A stretch of 64,000 nucleotides of DNA, taken from Eutreptiella sp. 'Long Island Sound 2002'. Its lineage: Eukaryota > Euglenozoa > Euglenophyceae > Eutreptiales > Eutreptiaceae. The translations under genes were made by a program, and so were the position numbers. The stretch covers positions 129,456,556-129,520,555 of the forward strand of contig OZ038382.1 in assembly GCA_964036045.1 (NCBI GenBank), given 5' to 3'. The notes beneath the pieces are model-generated. The model was given only the letters and a program-made list of their open reading frames with translations, was not told the DNA's origin and did no database searches. Below are positions 12,232 through 23,588 of the stretch, one piece after another. Each line of letters starts with the position of its first letter. The stretch's first letter is position 1.

Positions 12232-13400
12232 GCCTGTCGAACGTCACCTGTCCAGACGGTGCCCGGCGGTACTTGGTTGGCTCGTGTGCGGAGCTATACC
12301 GGGCACTCCAGGAACTGCCTGTCGTCCCAGAGTTCAAGGTTTGAGGTCTCCGCTTTTTCGCCCCCTCCGGGAGTTCCTGCCATTTGCTCTTCAGCTGCAG
12401 GTTGCCATGTTGGCCGGGAGTGGCCAGTCTGCCCTGTATCTTGCCCCGGAACCATACAAATTGCTTCGGTTGTCCTTTGAGCGTGGCCCCGAATACCCCT
12501 TGTACTTCAGCGCCGTCTCGCCTTTCGGGGTGCATGGCGGCACGTTCCGCCACCGTGAAGAATGGGCACGTCTGGGCCTTTGGCTTCAGCTGTGGATCGG
12601 GCAGTGGTGGCACTGGGGCCGCTTTCGGCTCCGGCTTGGGCCGTTTTGCCCGACGGGCCGAGATGCCCGCTCCCCCTGGACGAGGCCTCCGTTTGCGCCG
12701 GGGTTGTTCTGGCGCTGGCTTGGGGGCTGGCTCTGGCGCGTTGCGGTTTTGAAAGATGCTGTATCCCGGTCCTTGTCCCGCACCAGGTTGGTGCATACCT
12801 CGGAAATGGTTCGCGTGTTCTTGTAGGTTGGTGGTGCGAAGTTTGAGGGTTTATTCCGTGTCCGTGGGCCAGGACATCCAGCGTTCCGCCCGTGATGTCC
12901 CGTGTTTTATTATGTAGGCTGCCAGGTTGCGAGTGAGTGTGAGCCACGTCGCGGGCAGCGTGGTGTCTGTGGCTGGGGCATCCACCGCCCACTGCATAGC
13001 CCTCTTGAAGGCTAACGAGTGCCCATTACAGTCGAACAGTTTGCGACGAAGGTCCAGGTTTTTGAGGTGAATGTTGACTTTGATACTCAGTCCAGGGTCC
13101 TGAGACTGAGGTCCAGAGGGCTGGACGTCCACACAGGTGCGGTGTCAGGGGTGGTTCGATGGCCTGACTGTTGGTCGACCAACACATCTGTTTGGCGTTC
13201 CTTGGTCCCAGGCCTATGTGTGAAATGTGGAAATTGTTCGTGGTCCCATGGGGATATTGATGAAAACGTTGTTCTGGGTGTGGTGGATTTGGGTCACAAG
13301 GATGTCCTTCAGGGACACTGGCGGACCCGAGTCCTGAACTTCTGCAAGGAAAATCAGATCCCCGTTGGCCCTTCTGAATTAATGTTGATGTAAGATTGTG
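12232..13400 (-). pseudogene. basic, proline-rich region upstream of the endonuclease, possible LINE ORF1 3' part
   Basis: Two overlapping minus-strand frames look protein-like: 12,224-12,796 has a cluster of basic residues (RKRRPRPGG, then RRAKRPKPEPK) typical of nucleic-acid-binding tails, and 12,851-13,132 has a mixed hydrophobic composition with LRRKLFDCNGHS and WLTLTRNLAAYI. They sit directly upstream of the endonuclease on the same strand. An ORF1-like chaperone or linker is plausible by position only; no RRM or CCHC knuckle is visible. Confidence 0.45.
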
Positions 13401-14000
13401 GTAACTTCTTACGGTGGGGATAACCACTCCGTCTCATATACTTTGCCACGCATGGGCCACTGTCCGGGGGTGGGTGGGTCAATGACAGTGGCTGTGATTT
13501 GCTTTGATTCGCTATCTGAATTTCCATTTCTTTGATTGAACCGCATGCCTTACGCGTTGGAACATGCGCGCGCATATACATGCTGTCGTGTTGAGTTCTA
13601 ATTTTCTGGTTGTATGGGTTTTTGAGTATTAGTTACATCGATGAACAGGTGGAATGAGATAGCGAAATTCGTAATCTGCCGCACACGATTTCAGTTGCTT
13701 GTAGCATTACATAGCTCAAGAATTTGTGTTCCTCACAAACACGCTTTCTACTGATTTCACGTGCTTCAGAATCGTACTTGATGAGTTCTCTTCCGTGAAT
13801 TGCCTGTTGCTTTGCTTCTCTAGCGCCCGGGGGTGGTTTTTGTGGTGGGTGGAGTGTTTAAAGCGGTCCCTCAGTGCCGGTGGGGTTGCTGTCTTTGTTT
13901 CCGGCGTGAATATGTGGACTCTGTCCGTTGTGCCCGTGGCGTTCCATTGTGCTACCCGCCAGGTGTGTTGGTGGCATGTTAGTGTCACCAAGGGGGTATC
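13401..14000. other. AT-richer interval without a recognised gene
   Basis: Composition drops from the GC-rich LINE to AT-richer DNA between roughly 13,440 and 13,830, then rises again. Short frames on both strands show no motifs. It may be an insertion in the LINE or its 5' leader; no terminal repeat or duplication was seen. Confidence 0.4.
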
Positions 14001-16480
14001 TGGGGGCTTTTAAATAAAGGTCTCCCAATCAGTGACCTTCAGACCTTCCGTTTGTTGGTTGTGCTGCTCTGCTGCGCTGGTTAGGTTCACCAGATGGTTC
14101 ACAAGATCTGGTGTCAGGGTGTCTTCCGTATCCTGCACCCTGTCCTTACGTGCCGTGGGGTGTCCCATGGCATCGTTCCAGGCGTCCGTGGTTGCCGCCA
14201 GGGTCTTGGGTGATGATATCGTCCGTTAGGCCTTCCATGATGAAGTGTCTTTCTCCCGCCAGGGTGGTCGGGATTGGGCCGTCCGTTTCATGGTGAGGTG
14301 TAGCAGCGTTCGGGTCCGTGGGCCTGAGGTTGCGTGCGCCGTGTCTCGCCAGCAGGTGCCGTGGTTTGTCGGTGTAAGGTAGTCGTGGTCTCATGGCCAT
14401 GTGGTGCACCCGATGGAGGGGGACGGCTTGGTCCGTGGTGTCTCCCGCCGGGAGGTACACTCCTTTGGCGCCTGTTACCGTGTTTAGGTAGATACCTGGG
14501 AGTGGGACGGTCTGTCGGGGGAATGGCTCGAACAGGGCGTGGGGGCAGGGGTGCCCGCAGGAGGGGTCCCCAGGCCGGAGCCCTGGGCAGTGGTCATCCA
14601 TGCCGTGGGGCACAGGGTGTAGTATGTAGGGACCCGCCACCCTGCGCAGTTTTTGGGAGGTCAGGATGATCACCCACCCCCCCACCCTGATGGTGACAGA
14701 GCCTTAGTGGATCCAGGTGGCTTCGTCTCGGTCGTTGTTGTGGTGCAAGGCCTTTTTGATGGTGCCCCTGGTTCTGCGGTGGGTGGTGTCATCTTGGGTG
14801 GGGCATCCCGTGTCAACGAGGAGCTTCCTGGCGTTTGCGAGGGCGGAGTTAATGATGTTAGGTCGGGGCGGGTTGCCGTGGGCACCGGTGGTGCTGCTCC
14901 CCACGGGTTTGATGCCTTAGCGGGGCACACGCCTCCCATGGAGGGGTTGGTGCCAGGACGGGTCTGGTTGCCAAATGGGGGCTGGCAGTGCCCATTATCG
15001 TGCCGAGTTGTACACCGTGTATGCTGTGCCTTCGCTGTCCGCCAGCAATGTGTACGTGAACTTCCGTGCTTCGCCGTAGGTGACGAGCATATTTGAGGTG
15101 GAGACGGTGTAGTTGAGGTGCGTGTGCGCCAGGGCGTGTGCGATGTGCACTTCTGTGCCTCTCCGATTGTGACCGTGGTCTTCCAGTATGAAGTGTACCA
15201 TCCACTGGCTGTGGGGCTGGAGTTTGCCATCCTTGTCGCGTATCAGTGGGTGTATTTGGCGCCCTGCCTGCTGTGCTTTGTCTGCGTTGTGGTGGGCGCG
15301 TTGCTCGACGAGGATGTTTGGCGTCCAGTCCTGTGGGGCACCCTCCCTGTGCGCAATGGCTTCAGCCGCCTTGGCGAGTGCCGTGACGGTGGGCGGCAGT
15401 GTGGGTTCAGCGACCTCGGGTACCATGCCGGTGTCTGTGGAGAAGTTCCAGTATATTGTGCACGTTCCCGGCTGGTGGGCGTTGTGGGTGTCCGCAAGCG
15501 TCAGAGAGTGTGCCTCTTTGATCTCGGTTACTGCATCTGGGTGTATGGTGGTAGGGTAGTGCTAAAGGGTGTGCTTGGTGGGGTCCCGGTGTGTACGGGC
15601 GGCACGTCCCGCGGGCTCCATGGTCTGCGGTGTGAGGGTGTTGTCGAGGGTGACATCTTCGAGGCGGTCGACTTCAGGGGCCCACCTTGTCCGCCAGTCC
15701 GTCAGCGTGAGGTCGCTCCCGGCACAGTGCAGGGTATAGTGGACAGCTGTCCACTCCAGTTCAGGGTCAACGGCAATGTCGTTGACTGCTGTCGCGTTTA
15801 CCCCGACAGTTTGTGTGGGTCTCGCCTGGGGCGTTTGGTCGTCTCCCAGGGCTGTGCTTTCAATGGTGGCCGTGCCCTGGGTGGTTATGAAAAGGTGCAT
15901 GGCCTGTGTTAGTTGTACTTGGTGTGGCGTGCGGAGGCCGATTACTTCCATCGTTGTTACCCCTGGGAGGAATCCCTTCCAGTCGATGGTGCCTGTCGGT
16001 AGTCGCCATGTTGTTGCCGTGCCCCTTGTGTGGTTCCCCCCTCGGGGTAGTTGGTAGTTGTCCGGGATGTGGCGCGAGGTGAGGGGCTTGTCGAGTTGTT
16101 GGACAGTCGTGGTGGCGCTGGGAGGTTCGGTCCCTTTGAAGGCTGGTGGGCTGTGCCCCGTTTGTGGGAATTCGTGTTGCGGGGGCGTATGGGGTTTTGT
16201 TCGGCTCGGGGGTATGTGTGGCTCCGGTATCGGTTGCGGCGCTGTCGGCCGAACGCTGGTAATGCTGCCTGCCCCGGTGGTTGCATCTTCGTGCAGGTAG
16301 AACTCCTGCGCTCTTGGTCCGAAAGGGTGCCACTCGGGTGGGCCATTGTGCGGGGTGTGGAGGTCGATGCTTTGCTGAGTGGACCAGCTGTGGTAGGCCA
16401 AGATGGCGTTTGTGATGGTGCGGTTGGTGTCGTCCCCAAACCGGTGGTCGGGCCTCGAGCGTGGTGCGAACGGTCTTAGC
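14001..16480 (-). pseudogene. 5' coding region of the minus-strand LINE, unidentified protein
   Basis: Three minus-strand frames look like real protein rather than low complexity: 15,562-16,401 (279 codons), 14,995-15,426 and 14,146-14,685. They include stretches such as GRNLRPTD-like and IRDKDGKLQPHSQW. Each is in a different frame, so at least two indels separate them. They are colinear with, and upstream of, the endonuclease-RT of the same strand, giving a total element length near 8.5 kb without the inserted repeats. I recognise no domain. It may be ORF1 or a long N-terminal extension of ORF2. Confidence 0.45.
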
Positions 16481-16482
16481 CA

Positions 16483-16770
16483 GTGCCCCGATTTCTCCGT
16501 CTGGCACTACGTTGTCCCATGTTGTACGGGACGTGGTATCCGCCAGGCCTGTGTGTCCCTCCCGGACCTCCGTTTCGTACTTGGTTGGTACAGGGTTGGA
16601 AATTCCTCACCCTTTCGGAGGGCTATGGGGTTTCTGAGGCAACCTGGGAACCCATGTCCGCCTTCATCCAACCCAAGGGAGGTATCAACCCCGTGTTTCG
16701 TTCCTACCTCGTTGACAGCAACGTGGGACAACTTCTAACCCGCGCTGAGACTTCTGTCCCAGCGTAAGGA
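16483..16770 (+). pseudogene. chromodomain-like C-terminal remnant of another Ty3/gypsy element
   Basis: The plus-strand frame encodes about 94 residues with WLVQGWKF followed by EATWEPMSAFI and GGINPVFRSYL. The (x)TWEP ending after a hydrophobic beta strand is typical of chromodomains at the C-terminus of chromovirus integrases; the integrase of the big LTR element on the other strand has the equivalent DSWEPPSSLV. No integrase core precedes it, because the LINE begins at once on the left. It is therefore a truncated relic, and its strand is opposite to all neighbours. Confidence 0.45.
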
Positions 16771-17394
16771 GAAAACCTAATGTTCTTGTGCCTATCTCTT
16801 GATTGTTCCGGACCAAACCGAGGAGGTTGCAAGCTTCAGGGGACGGTGGTAAGCCCCACACATCCCCTGCTCCGGTTGAGAGTCACCTTCTGGCCACTCA
16901 TGCAGGAGTATAGGCTCCGCCTGGAGGTACACTTCCCCTTCACCGAGGAGAGCAACACTGCAGATCATCAGAATACCACCAGGCCGCTTACCTTGTTTGC
17001 AGCTGAATGGTCAGTGAGTCCTATTGCCCTAGCCTTCGACCGTGCCATCATCTTAGCCCACGCAAACTGCACCCTATTTCGGAAGAGGAGGACCCAAAGA
17101 ACGACAGCCGGAAAAACTATTCTTTTTGAACATTTGCAGCACACATGAACCAGACACCACCAAAAAAATACAATTTTACGCGATTTGCTGCTTGTTTTCA
17201 GTTTTTGTTTACTGAAATAAACTATTATTTTGTCTGATTTGAAGGGTGTGTTTTACCAATGTTGTCGTTTTCGTATTTCGAAATCCCATCAGCGCGTGCC
17301 TCTTCAGGAGCTCATTTTCTGAAATGACATTCTGCGGGTCTCGAGTTGTACCTAAGTTTGTCCTTCAAAACAAATTGCTCTTTTATGCCCCTCA
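16771..17394. other. no identified gene; 122-codon plus-strand ORF of unknown status
   Basis: An open frame at 16,780-17,148 (+) has ordinary amino-acid composition but no motif I recognise. It follows the chromodomain-like relic and may belong to the 3' end of that element. 17,149-17,390 is AT-rich. On the minus strand it would be downstream intron or UTR of the host gene. Confidence 0.35.
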
Positions 17395-17559
17395 GTACGC
17401 GAGGCCTCGAGCACTCAAGGTCGCGGAAACAATTGTGTACCGAAGACATCAAAAACAGGACACGAAATGCACATAGTACAAGCTCGGCGAAAATGTACAA
17501 GCCCTTAAGGGCATATCATTGCATTCGCGTTGAAGGCGAGTGTGCAAGGCCTCGCGCAC
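17395..17559. repeat. two copies of the GAGGCCTC-centred palindrome
   Basis: Copies at 17,395-17,414 (GTACGCGAGGCCTCGAGCAC) and 17,540-17,559 (GTGTGCAAGGCCTCGCGCAC). The consensus over eight copies is GTGCGCGAGGCCTCGCGCAC, extended by a further GA and TC on the two sides. Both lie downstream, in minus-strand transcription sense, of the GTAAGT donor at 17,605, so the second is probably intronic. The acceptor could not be fixed. Confidence 0.8.
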
Positions 17560-17605
17560 ACTTGACTGCAAAAAAGACAAATAACTCGGGTTAATGGTGA
17601 CTTAC

Positions 17606-17911
17606 CTCTTCTCCGGTCCTGCAACCTTATCCAACCTGGAACATAGGTTTCTTGCCACCGTACTTGTCCCACTTGGGGAGGGAATGGTACCACATGATGG
17701 CTGGGCACCAGAACGCGAGGGCGCCTTGAACTCTGCACTAGCAGTCGCGGCAGTCTTTGCTTCCTTCTTACGCAGGTCCTCCCCGAAATCATCGGGACTC
17801 GCATCGAAGTGAGCTGCGGGTGCCCGCTTGCGCTTTACCTGGGTCTCTAGTACTTTCTCTGGATCCTCTTCTTCTCTCCTCGTCGGATTCACCGTCGTCT
17901 GATTCTCCGGG
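17606..17911 (-). pseudogene. host gene, C-terminal-side exon fragment cut off by the LTR element
   Basis: Minus-strand reading begins with PGESDDGESDEE. This continues, across the inserted element, the frame that ends KEKKSDK at 31,033. After a one-base shift it gives a lysine- and glutamate-rich stretch (EDPEKVLE, then VKRKRAPAAHFD and DLRKKEAKTAATA) ending at a strong splice donor, AG then GTAAGT, at 17,605. The protein is unknown. This part looks intrinsically disordered and charged. The Ty3/gypsy element separates it by 13 kb from the rest of the gene. Confidence 0.6.
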
Positions 17912-17916
17912 CTTGT
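17912..17916. repeat. target-site duplication CTTGT, left copy
   Basis: CTTGT at 17,912-17,916 is repeated at 31,029-31,033, just outside the two LTRs. If the final T is counted as LTR sequence, the duplication is CTTG (4 bp) and the LTR would be TG...TA instead of TG...TT. Joining the flanks at this duplication restores a continuous host reading frame. Confidence 0.85.
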
Positions 17917-20276
17917 AAAGAAGGTCCCTACCAGGACCGGCCCCCGCTGTGCCCCTTCCGCCTGTTACCCCTGCAGACTTACTCCGGATCAGCGATTGCG
18001 TTTCCGAAAACTCCAGGGTCCAAAATCAAAAAATATAGAACATAAAATCCTCCTTCAACCCTGAACAGCAGCCAGATCTCACAAATACAGCAGTAACCCA
18101 ATTCACAATCCAATCCACGCTGCGGGCTTCCGTTCAGCATACCAGTCGTCCCACGGTGGCGGGCATGTACAAGAATTGCACGGAAGAGGAAAGCCGTGAA
18201 ATTGGCATATGAACACAAATAAAGCAAAGTTGGGGAAAGATGGAAACGTACACAATCACAGCCATAGACCCCTCATTCCCTGGACTCAAGACCTTCTCTT
18301 GACTCACCAACGTGATGCCTTGAACCCAATCAAATAAGATGGCTGAATGCCATGTGTTAAAAGTCACTACACAAACCCCAAGAATGTGTTCACCCCCAAG
18401 CCTATAAATCCTAGCCCAATAGGGGAGGTGGCGTGTCATGGCCTAGAGTGGCACTCAGGACAATGCCCTACCCTGACATAACCTTGGTTGGACCTGGGGT
18501 CGAGTTGGCTTGGAGAACTGCCCCATGAGAATGACCCTCATAACATAGCAAAATCAGGCCAATCACACCATAGTGCCCAAAATTCAATTATATACTCAAA
18601 AATGCATACGGCAAACATCCAAATGCTCCATGCATGTGTCAAACCGGAAAGTAGTATACAAGGGTGATATAGACCAAAGGTACATGCGCAAAAATATCCC
18701 ATCATTGCCTCCGAAACCCCTCCGGTTATGTACATGACATGCTTCAGAAGTCAGCTCATGAGTTTGAGGCCTGATTTTGTGAGGCCTCGTGTGCCAAGCC
18801 AAAGTGACCACGTGATCCGGCATATGTTGAGGTACAACACCAAAGCATATGCCAACATATAAGCAACATACCATAGTTCACGAATCTCTAGTCACTTTAC
18901 TGTTAGTCGACCAGTTGAGCACATAAAACACAAAAATGAGTATAAAATGAGGTCACAAACATGAAAATATGTCCAAATACAAAGTTGTCATGATAGTATA
19001 TCTCCATGCTCACCCATGATATCTGCTCATGGTTCAATACACAAATGATTGGAACCATTTGCAAACAATTCCGCCACCTGGATCCCCAATCAGGCGCATG
19101 GAGATACCTTCTCCACTCATATCTACATGCCCCATGAAAATGGGAGTGCACTCATGGATCTCTTTGCCAAACATACCATGAGCAATACATACGCGGTAGA
19201 CTTAGTCTAGCGCTTTGAATTCCACAATTGAGACATGGGCAAGGCCCTTGTCACGTGTGGCTCCCCATCTCTTTGGCCCCACGAAGATATATAACATGGG
19301 CGTGAGCATATCGAAGCACATACCATGCATATAACACATACCCTGGAAAAGTGGCTCCCACCATGGTATGCCATGCCCCTCCATGGACATAACTTCACGT
19401 TAAAAATGCGTGGGAACCCAAAGAAAAGTATCTATGCAACCCCAACACTCATGCGGTACACTCGAAAGTCGCAATAGAACATTCGGTTGCACGGTTCAAG
19501 AGTTATATATCACATTCTACCCTCTTGACAATCATCCCTTGCTACAGAGAACATGTGTACACACCAAAGGCGTTCGATGCTCCCTAAATTAAGTTGAGAC
19601 GAAGGCGGTCCCAACCCAATTCTCGAAATTGGGACTACTCGCAGTGAGCCGGAGATATGACCCTTCAGAGTGGCCTCACGAATCAACTTTGTTTCACCTA
19701 TATCTCCAAGCAAAACGAAGGGCATTACACAAGGAAGGTTGATTCGTGATCGGAAAAAGATGTAGGACCACTCGGGACTCGTCATATCAAGTGCGGCGAT
19801 GTCGAAGTCGAAAATCCGATTCTGAAAGTCTGAAAAAATCAGATTAATTTTGCGAGTGTACAATTTGAAAATTGCGGAAGCAACGAACCCTTTACTGATG
19901 AAATCTGACCAATCATCCGGGTTTCCGCCAAAATATCTGTAAATAACAGTTAACTATTCCGTTACCGCAAAATCGCGAGCCAACTGACAGTCGCCGATAC
20001 ATTGACCATCAGAACGGAAGGCTGAAAAATTACGGAAACATTATGATAAAAAAAACCCTGTTGATTCCTGATATTCTGATATATAGATCCCCGCTGGCGG
20101 CGCCTCAGTACTGAATATGGCCGCTCATAGATGGAATGGCCAAACCTTTCACACTATCACATCAGGTTAGGTCAGGTGGATGGAAGAGTATGATGTCAGC
20201 CAATGGCGGCTTGCCGGCACATAGATACACACCCCAAGTGACCGAATGATGGCCACGGGGGTCCGAACCGGCTTCA
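17917..20276 (-). repeat. 3' LTR (2,360 bp)
   Basis: Matches 28,706-31,028 along its full length. On the element strand it starts TGAAGCCGGTTCGGAC and ends GGGACCTTCTTT, a non-canonical 3' end in place of CA. It carries about 34 bp absent from the 5' LTR near 20,120-20,160. At 2.3 kb it is long for a gypsy LTR. The small frames inside are mirrored in both LTRs and show no protein-like constraint. Confidence 0.93.
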
Positions 20277-20287
20277 CCCCCCTTCTC
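20277..20287 (-). promoter_or_regulatory. polypurine tract
   Basis: Immediately upstream of the 3' LTR on the element strand lies GAGAAGGGGGG, directly followed by the LTR start TGAAGCC. A purine-only run in this position is the expected primer for plus-strand DNA synthesis. Confidence 0.85.
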
Positions 20288-20671
20288 AGAGCGTTGTTAC
20301 CGCTCGGAAGTCATTGAAGAGAGGACGGGAGGACCCCAATGGGCTCCAACCCCCCCCCCCATGTCCCAGGGACACATGGAGGCCCCACACACGTCGTAGG
20401 CGTCCCCCACGCCCCAAAGGGAGGGGTGAGGACACTGATAATCGGTGCCCTACGCCATATCCCGTCTCCTCCTGATCTACAACATGGACCAAGGGGATCA
20501 AAGATAGAGAAACGTCGTCGATCGATCTAAATACGTATACCACGATGAAATATATATGTGGAGATCGAGTGAAGGGGGTATATGGCCAATCAAGGCCCAA
20601 AAATCCCCAGATGGACGTCCTCACCCGTCTCCCAAGCACAGAAACAAACAAAGATGCCAAAGGGGAATCCA
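20288..20671 (-). other. 3' untranslated region of the LTR element
   Basis: Lies between the integrase stop and the polypurine tract on the element strand. A short C-run-bearing stretch at 20,347-20,360 is the only notable feature. No gene is supported. Confidence 0.6.
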
Positions 20672-22461
20672 TTACGGTGCTACTGCAGCCACCAAATGGA
20701 CCAACACGTCCTTGATATCAAAAGAAATGCTCTTTTTCTTCAGGTAGTCCATTCGGACCGTGGTGTACCTCGGCACGAGACTGCTCGGAGGCTCCCACGA
20801 ATCCCTGGACGCGGCGAATCTCTTCCAACGGACTTTATAAAGCATACCCCCAGGCGGCCCCGGGTCCGGCTTGTCCGCCAGGATCCTCTCAGCGGTGAAG
20901 TCGTCGTCCGCACCCTCGTCGTCTGAGTCCACATCTCCGGCCGTGAACTCGAAGGTGACGGGACGTCTGCTGGGGTCTGGTGCTCGGGGATGAAGCTGGG
21001 TATGGTCGCGGTCCAGGATCTTGTTATCCCCCACACGAACCGCATACACATCCTGCCCGACCTTCCGCACGATTACCCCCGGCACATACCAGGACGCCTG
21101 CCGATGCCTGGACAGGACATCCTTGTGGTGCCGCTCCACCCACACGGTGTCCTGGAGAGCATACTTCTGGACCTTTCCCTGCTTGAAGTACTTGGCCCTC
21201 TTCTCATGCCCGTCATGAAGTGCCTTGCACACCTTGGCCGCCGTGTCGTCCGCCTCAGCCATCATAGCGTTCGCATCCCGGGCCACTTTGCCATGGTTCA
21301 ACCACGGGACAGTGCGTGACACTCGATCCCGTAGGAACAGGATGCGGTGGGGCGACAGTCCAGTGGGTCCCGGAAGGTCGTGATACGCTTGGAGTACTCT
21401 CCACAGCGAATTATACCAATTCCGGCCCGGTTCGTCGATGTGCGGCTGACGGAACTTTTCGAACATCTGCTGCCCGGCAACCTCAGCCCGGCCATTCGAC
21501 CGGCTGTGGTACGCCACGGTCTTGGCGTGCCGAATCCCCATGTGCTTACACATCGTCTAGAACCACGTCCCCACAAACTGACTGCCCCGATCGCTGCAGA
21601 TGACAGCTGGGACATCAAAAATCGTCAGCCAATGCCTGATCATGGCATTAGCGACGGTCTTGGCCTGCAGCCCCACTCCATGCTTCTCCTTCCTGTCCTT
21701 CTTCTTGGACTTCTTGCCAGGTACCCGCTGTGCCTATCCACCGCCAGGATGACACAGTCGTAGGTCTCTCCTTCCACGGTGACCTAAGGCATGGCGAATA
21801 CATCCATGGCCACGGACCGCATAGGGGCCTCCGGTATAGCCGTGTACACCGGGTTGCCCGCTGTGGAGTGGTTGGGGCTCTTCATGGCCCGACACACGGC
21901 GCAGTCGCTGCAGTACTTGTCCAGGATGGCGTAGTACCCTGGTGGGAACTTGAGACGCCACTCCAGGTCCTGCTGCATCTTGTCCCGACCAGGATGCATG
22001 AGCTGGGCGTTGTGGCAGTGGTCCATGAGCTCCTCCACTCGGTTCTCAGGGACCAGTAGCTTGTCCTTGAGGAACAGTTTGTCCCCATCCTCGGTCAAGC
22101 CCTCAGGCCACTCGTCGTCCCACAGGGCGCTCACGGCATTCCAGTACTTGCTCCAGTCCTCGGATGCCGCGTAGTCATCCGACCAGTCCTCTGTGAGCAC
22201 CGACCTGACTAGCTCTACAGGGGCCACCATCCATTGCTCGAGGGTTTCCTCTCGAATAGCTTGGACGCGGGCACCCCGGTACTTGGGCAGGTCCGTACGG
22301 TTTGCCATCACCACAAAGCACTTGACCCCCTCTTGCTCCATGGCCTTCTCCATCTCGATGATGCGCTTGGCCTCCTCGGTTTCCTCGGCGTCCCCATGGC
22401 TGGATATGTCCATCCAAGCCTTGCCCGCGGGATAGGCCCATCGACTGAGGCAATCTGCCAC
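20672..22461 (-). pseudogene. integrase with C-terminal chromodomain (pol 3' part), broken
   Basis: Order on the minus strand: an HHCC zinc-binding module near 22,020-21,880 (H..H..C..C with LMHPGRDKM and CSDCAVC), the first catalytic Asp in MDVFAMP, VILAVDRHSG, the second Asp in ICSDRGSQF, and the Glu in SNGRAEVAG. Next come a C-terminal beta region and a chromodomain of about 50 residues (AERILADKPD, LYKVRWKRF, DSWEPP). Integrase would join element cDNA to the chromosome. Breaks: TAG after FAMP (21,784), a one-base shift near 21,715, and TAG after GTWF (about 21,554). The DDE residues themselves survive. The C-terminus ends at a stop at 20,672. Confidence 0.92.
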
Positions 22462-23588
22462 AGTGTTGTCCTTCCCCGGGACGTATACGACGCTGAGGTC
22501 GAACTTGGCGAACGTCTCATGCCATCAGGCCCTCCTTGCCGCCCGTCCCGAGGGGGTGTCGACGTGCTCCTTGTGCCAGCTCTGTAAGGACTGATGGTCC
22601 GTACAAACCACCACCGGTTGCAATCCGATGTGGCCAGACCACTTCCTGAGCGCACAAACAATGGCGTACGTCTCCTTCTCCCTCGCGGTCCAGGTCCGGC
22701 GTTGGCCCTCGGCCAGGATCCGGCTCCAGAACGCCACGGGTACATGTGACCTGTCGTCTCGGATCTGCTCGAGGACTGCCCCTACAGCATAGTCCGAGGC
22801 GTCCGTCCGTAGCACGAATCCCTTGTCAGGGTCCACCAGGAATAGCCCCAGTTGCCCCAGGAGTCGCTCCTTCAGGCGGCTGAACGCATCTTCGGCCTCA
22901 GGGGTCCAGGCAAGCTTCTTCTTGCTCCCCTTCCGGCCATCGAACTTGCCCACTTGCAGCATCTTGTGCAGCGGCCCCGACAGTTCTGCATACATCCGGA
23001 CATAGCTCGAATAGTAGTTGCAGAACCCCATGAAGGACCGGAGTTCGCTGATGGTCTGGGGCTTCTCCCAGTGGTGCAGGGACGCCAGCTTCCCAGGCAT
23101 GGGAGGGCGTTGCCCATGACCAACCACGTGACCCGCGAACTCCACTTCCTTGACGAAGAGTGAGGCTTTGGTGGGCTTGCACACCATGTTGTGCTTGTCC
23201 AGCTCGCTGAGCACTCGGCGCAGCTCCTTTTCATGCGCTTCGATAAGCTCATCCTCGGTCATGTTCTCCGTGTCGGACCCGATGATGATGTCATCCACGA
23301 AAGGGGTCGGCACAGTCACGGACAGGAGCGAGTAGGTCCTCCATCATGCGCTCGAAAGCGGCGTTGCCATTCTTGGCGCCCATAGGCACAACTTTCCACT
23401 GCATGAACCCCAGCAGCGTCGACATCGCTGTGCCGGGCCTGGAGTCCCGGTGTAGCGGCATCTGGTGATAGCCGTGTTTCAGGTCTTACACTGTGAAAAT
23501 CTGCTTTTTCTGTTGTTTTTGGAGGATGGAGTCGATCAGGGGAAGCGAGTACGAGTCGTGCTCGGTCTGCTCGTTCCCACCTCTCCAA
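22462..23588 (-). pseudogene. reverse transcriptase palm and RNase H, broken
   Basis: Continuing the RT after the TAA at 23,486, the minus strand reads DLKHGYHQMPLH, then PMGAKNGNAAF and the catalytic FVDD (PFVDDIIIGSDTE) near 23,290, reached through a one-base insertion in a T run. RNase H follows with the active-site motif TDASDYAVG near 22,790 and later YAIVCALRKW and TDHQSL. A TGA at 22,525 interrupts the sequence before the conserved WHE..FDL..VYVPGK..T.AD.LSRW segment, which is otherwise intact down to about 22,430. These domains copy the RNA genome and degrade its template strand. Confidence 0.92.

Noticed and set aside
13716-13991. Separate 91-codon gene
   Set aside because: No motif or conserved context; it lies in a transition between GC-rich and AT-rich DNA within the LINE.
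18764-18790. GAGGCCT twice in the LTR as further copies of the intron palindrome
   Set aside because: Only a 7-8 bp centre is shared; the arms are absent and both LTRs carry it as part of their own sequence.
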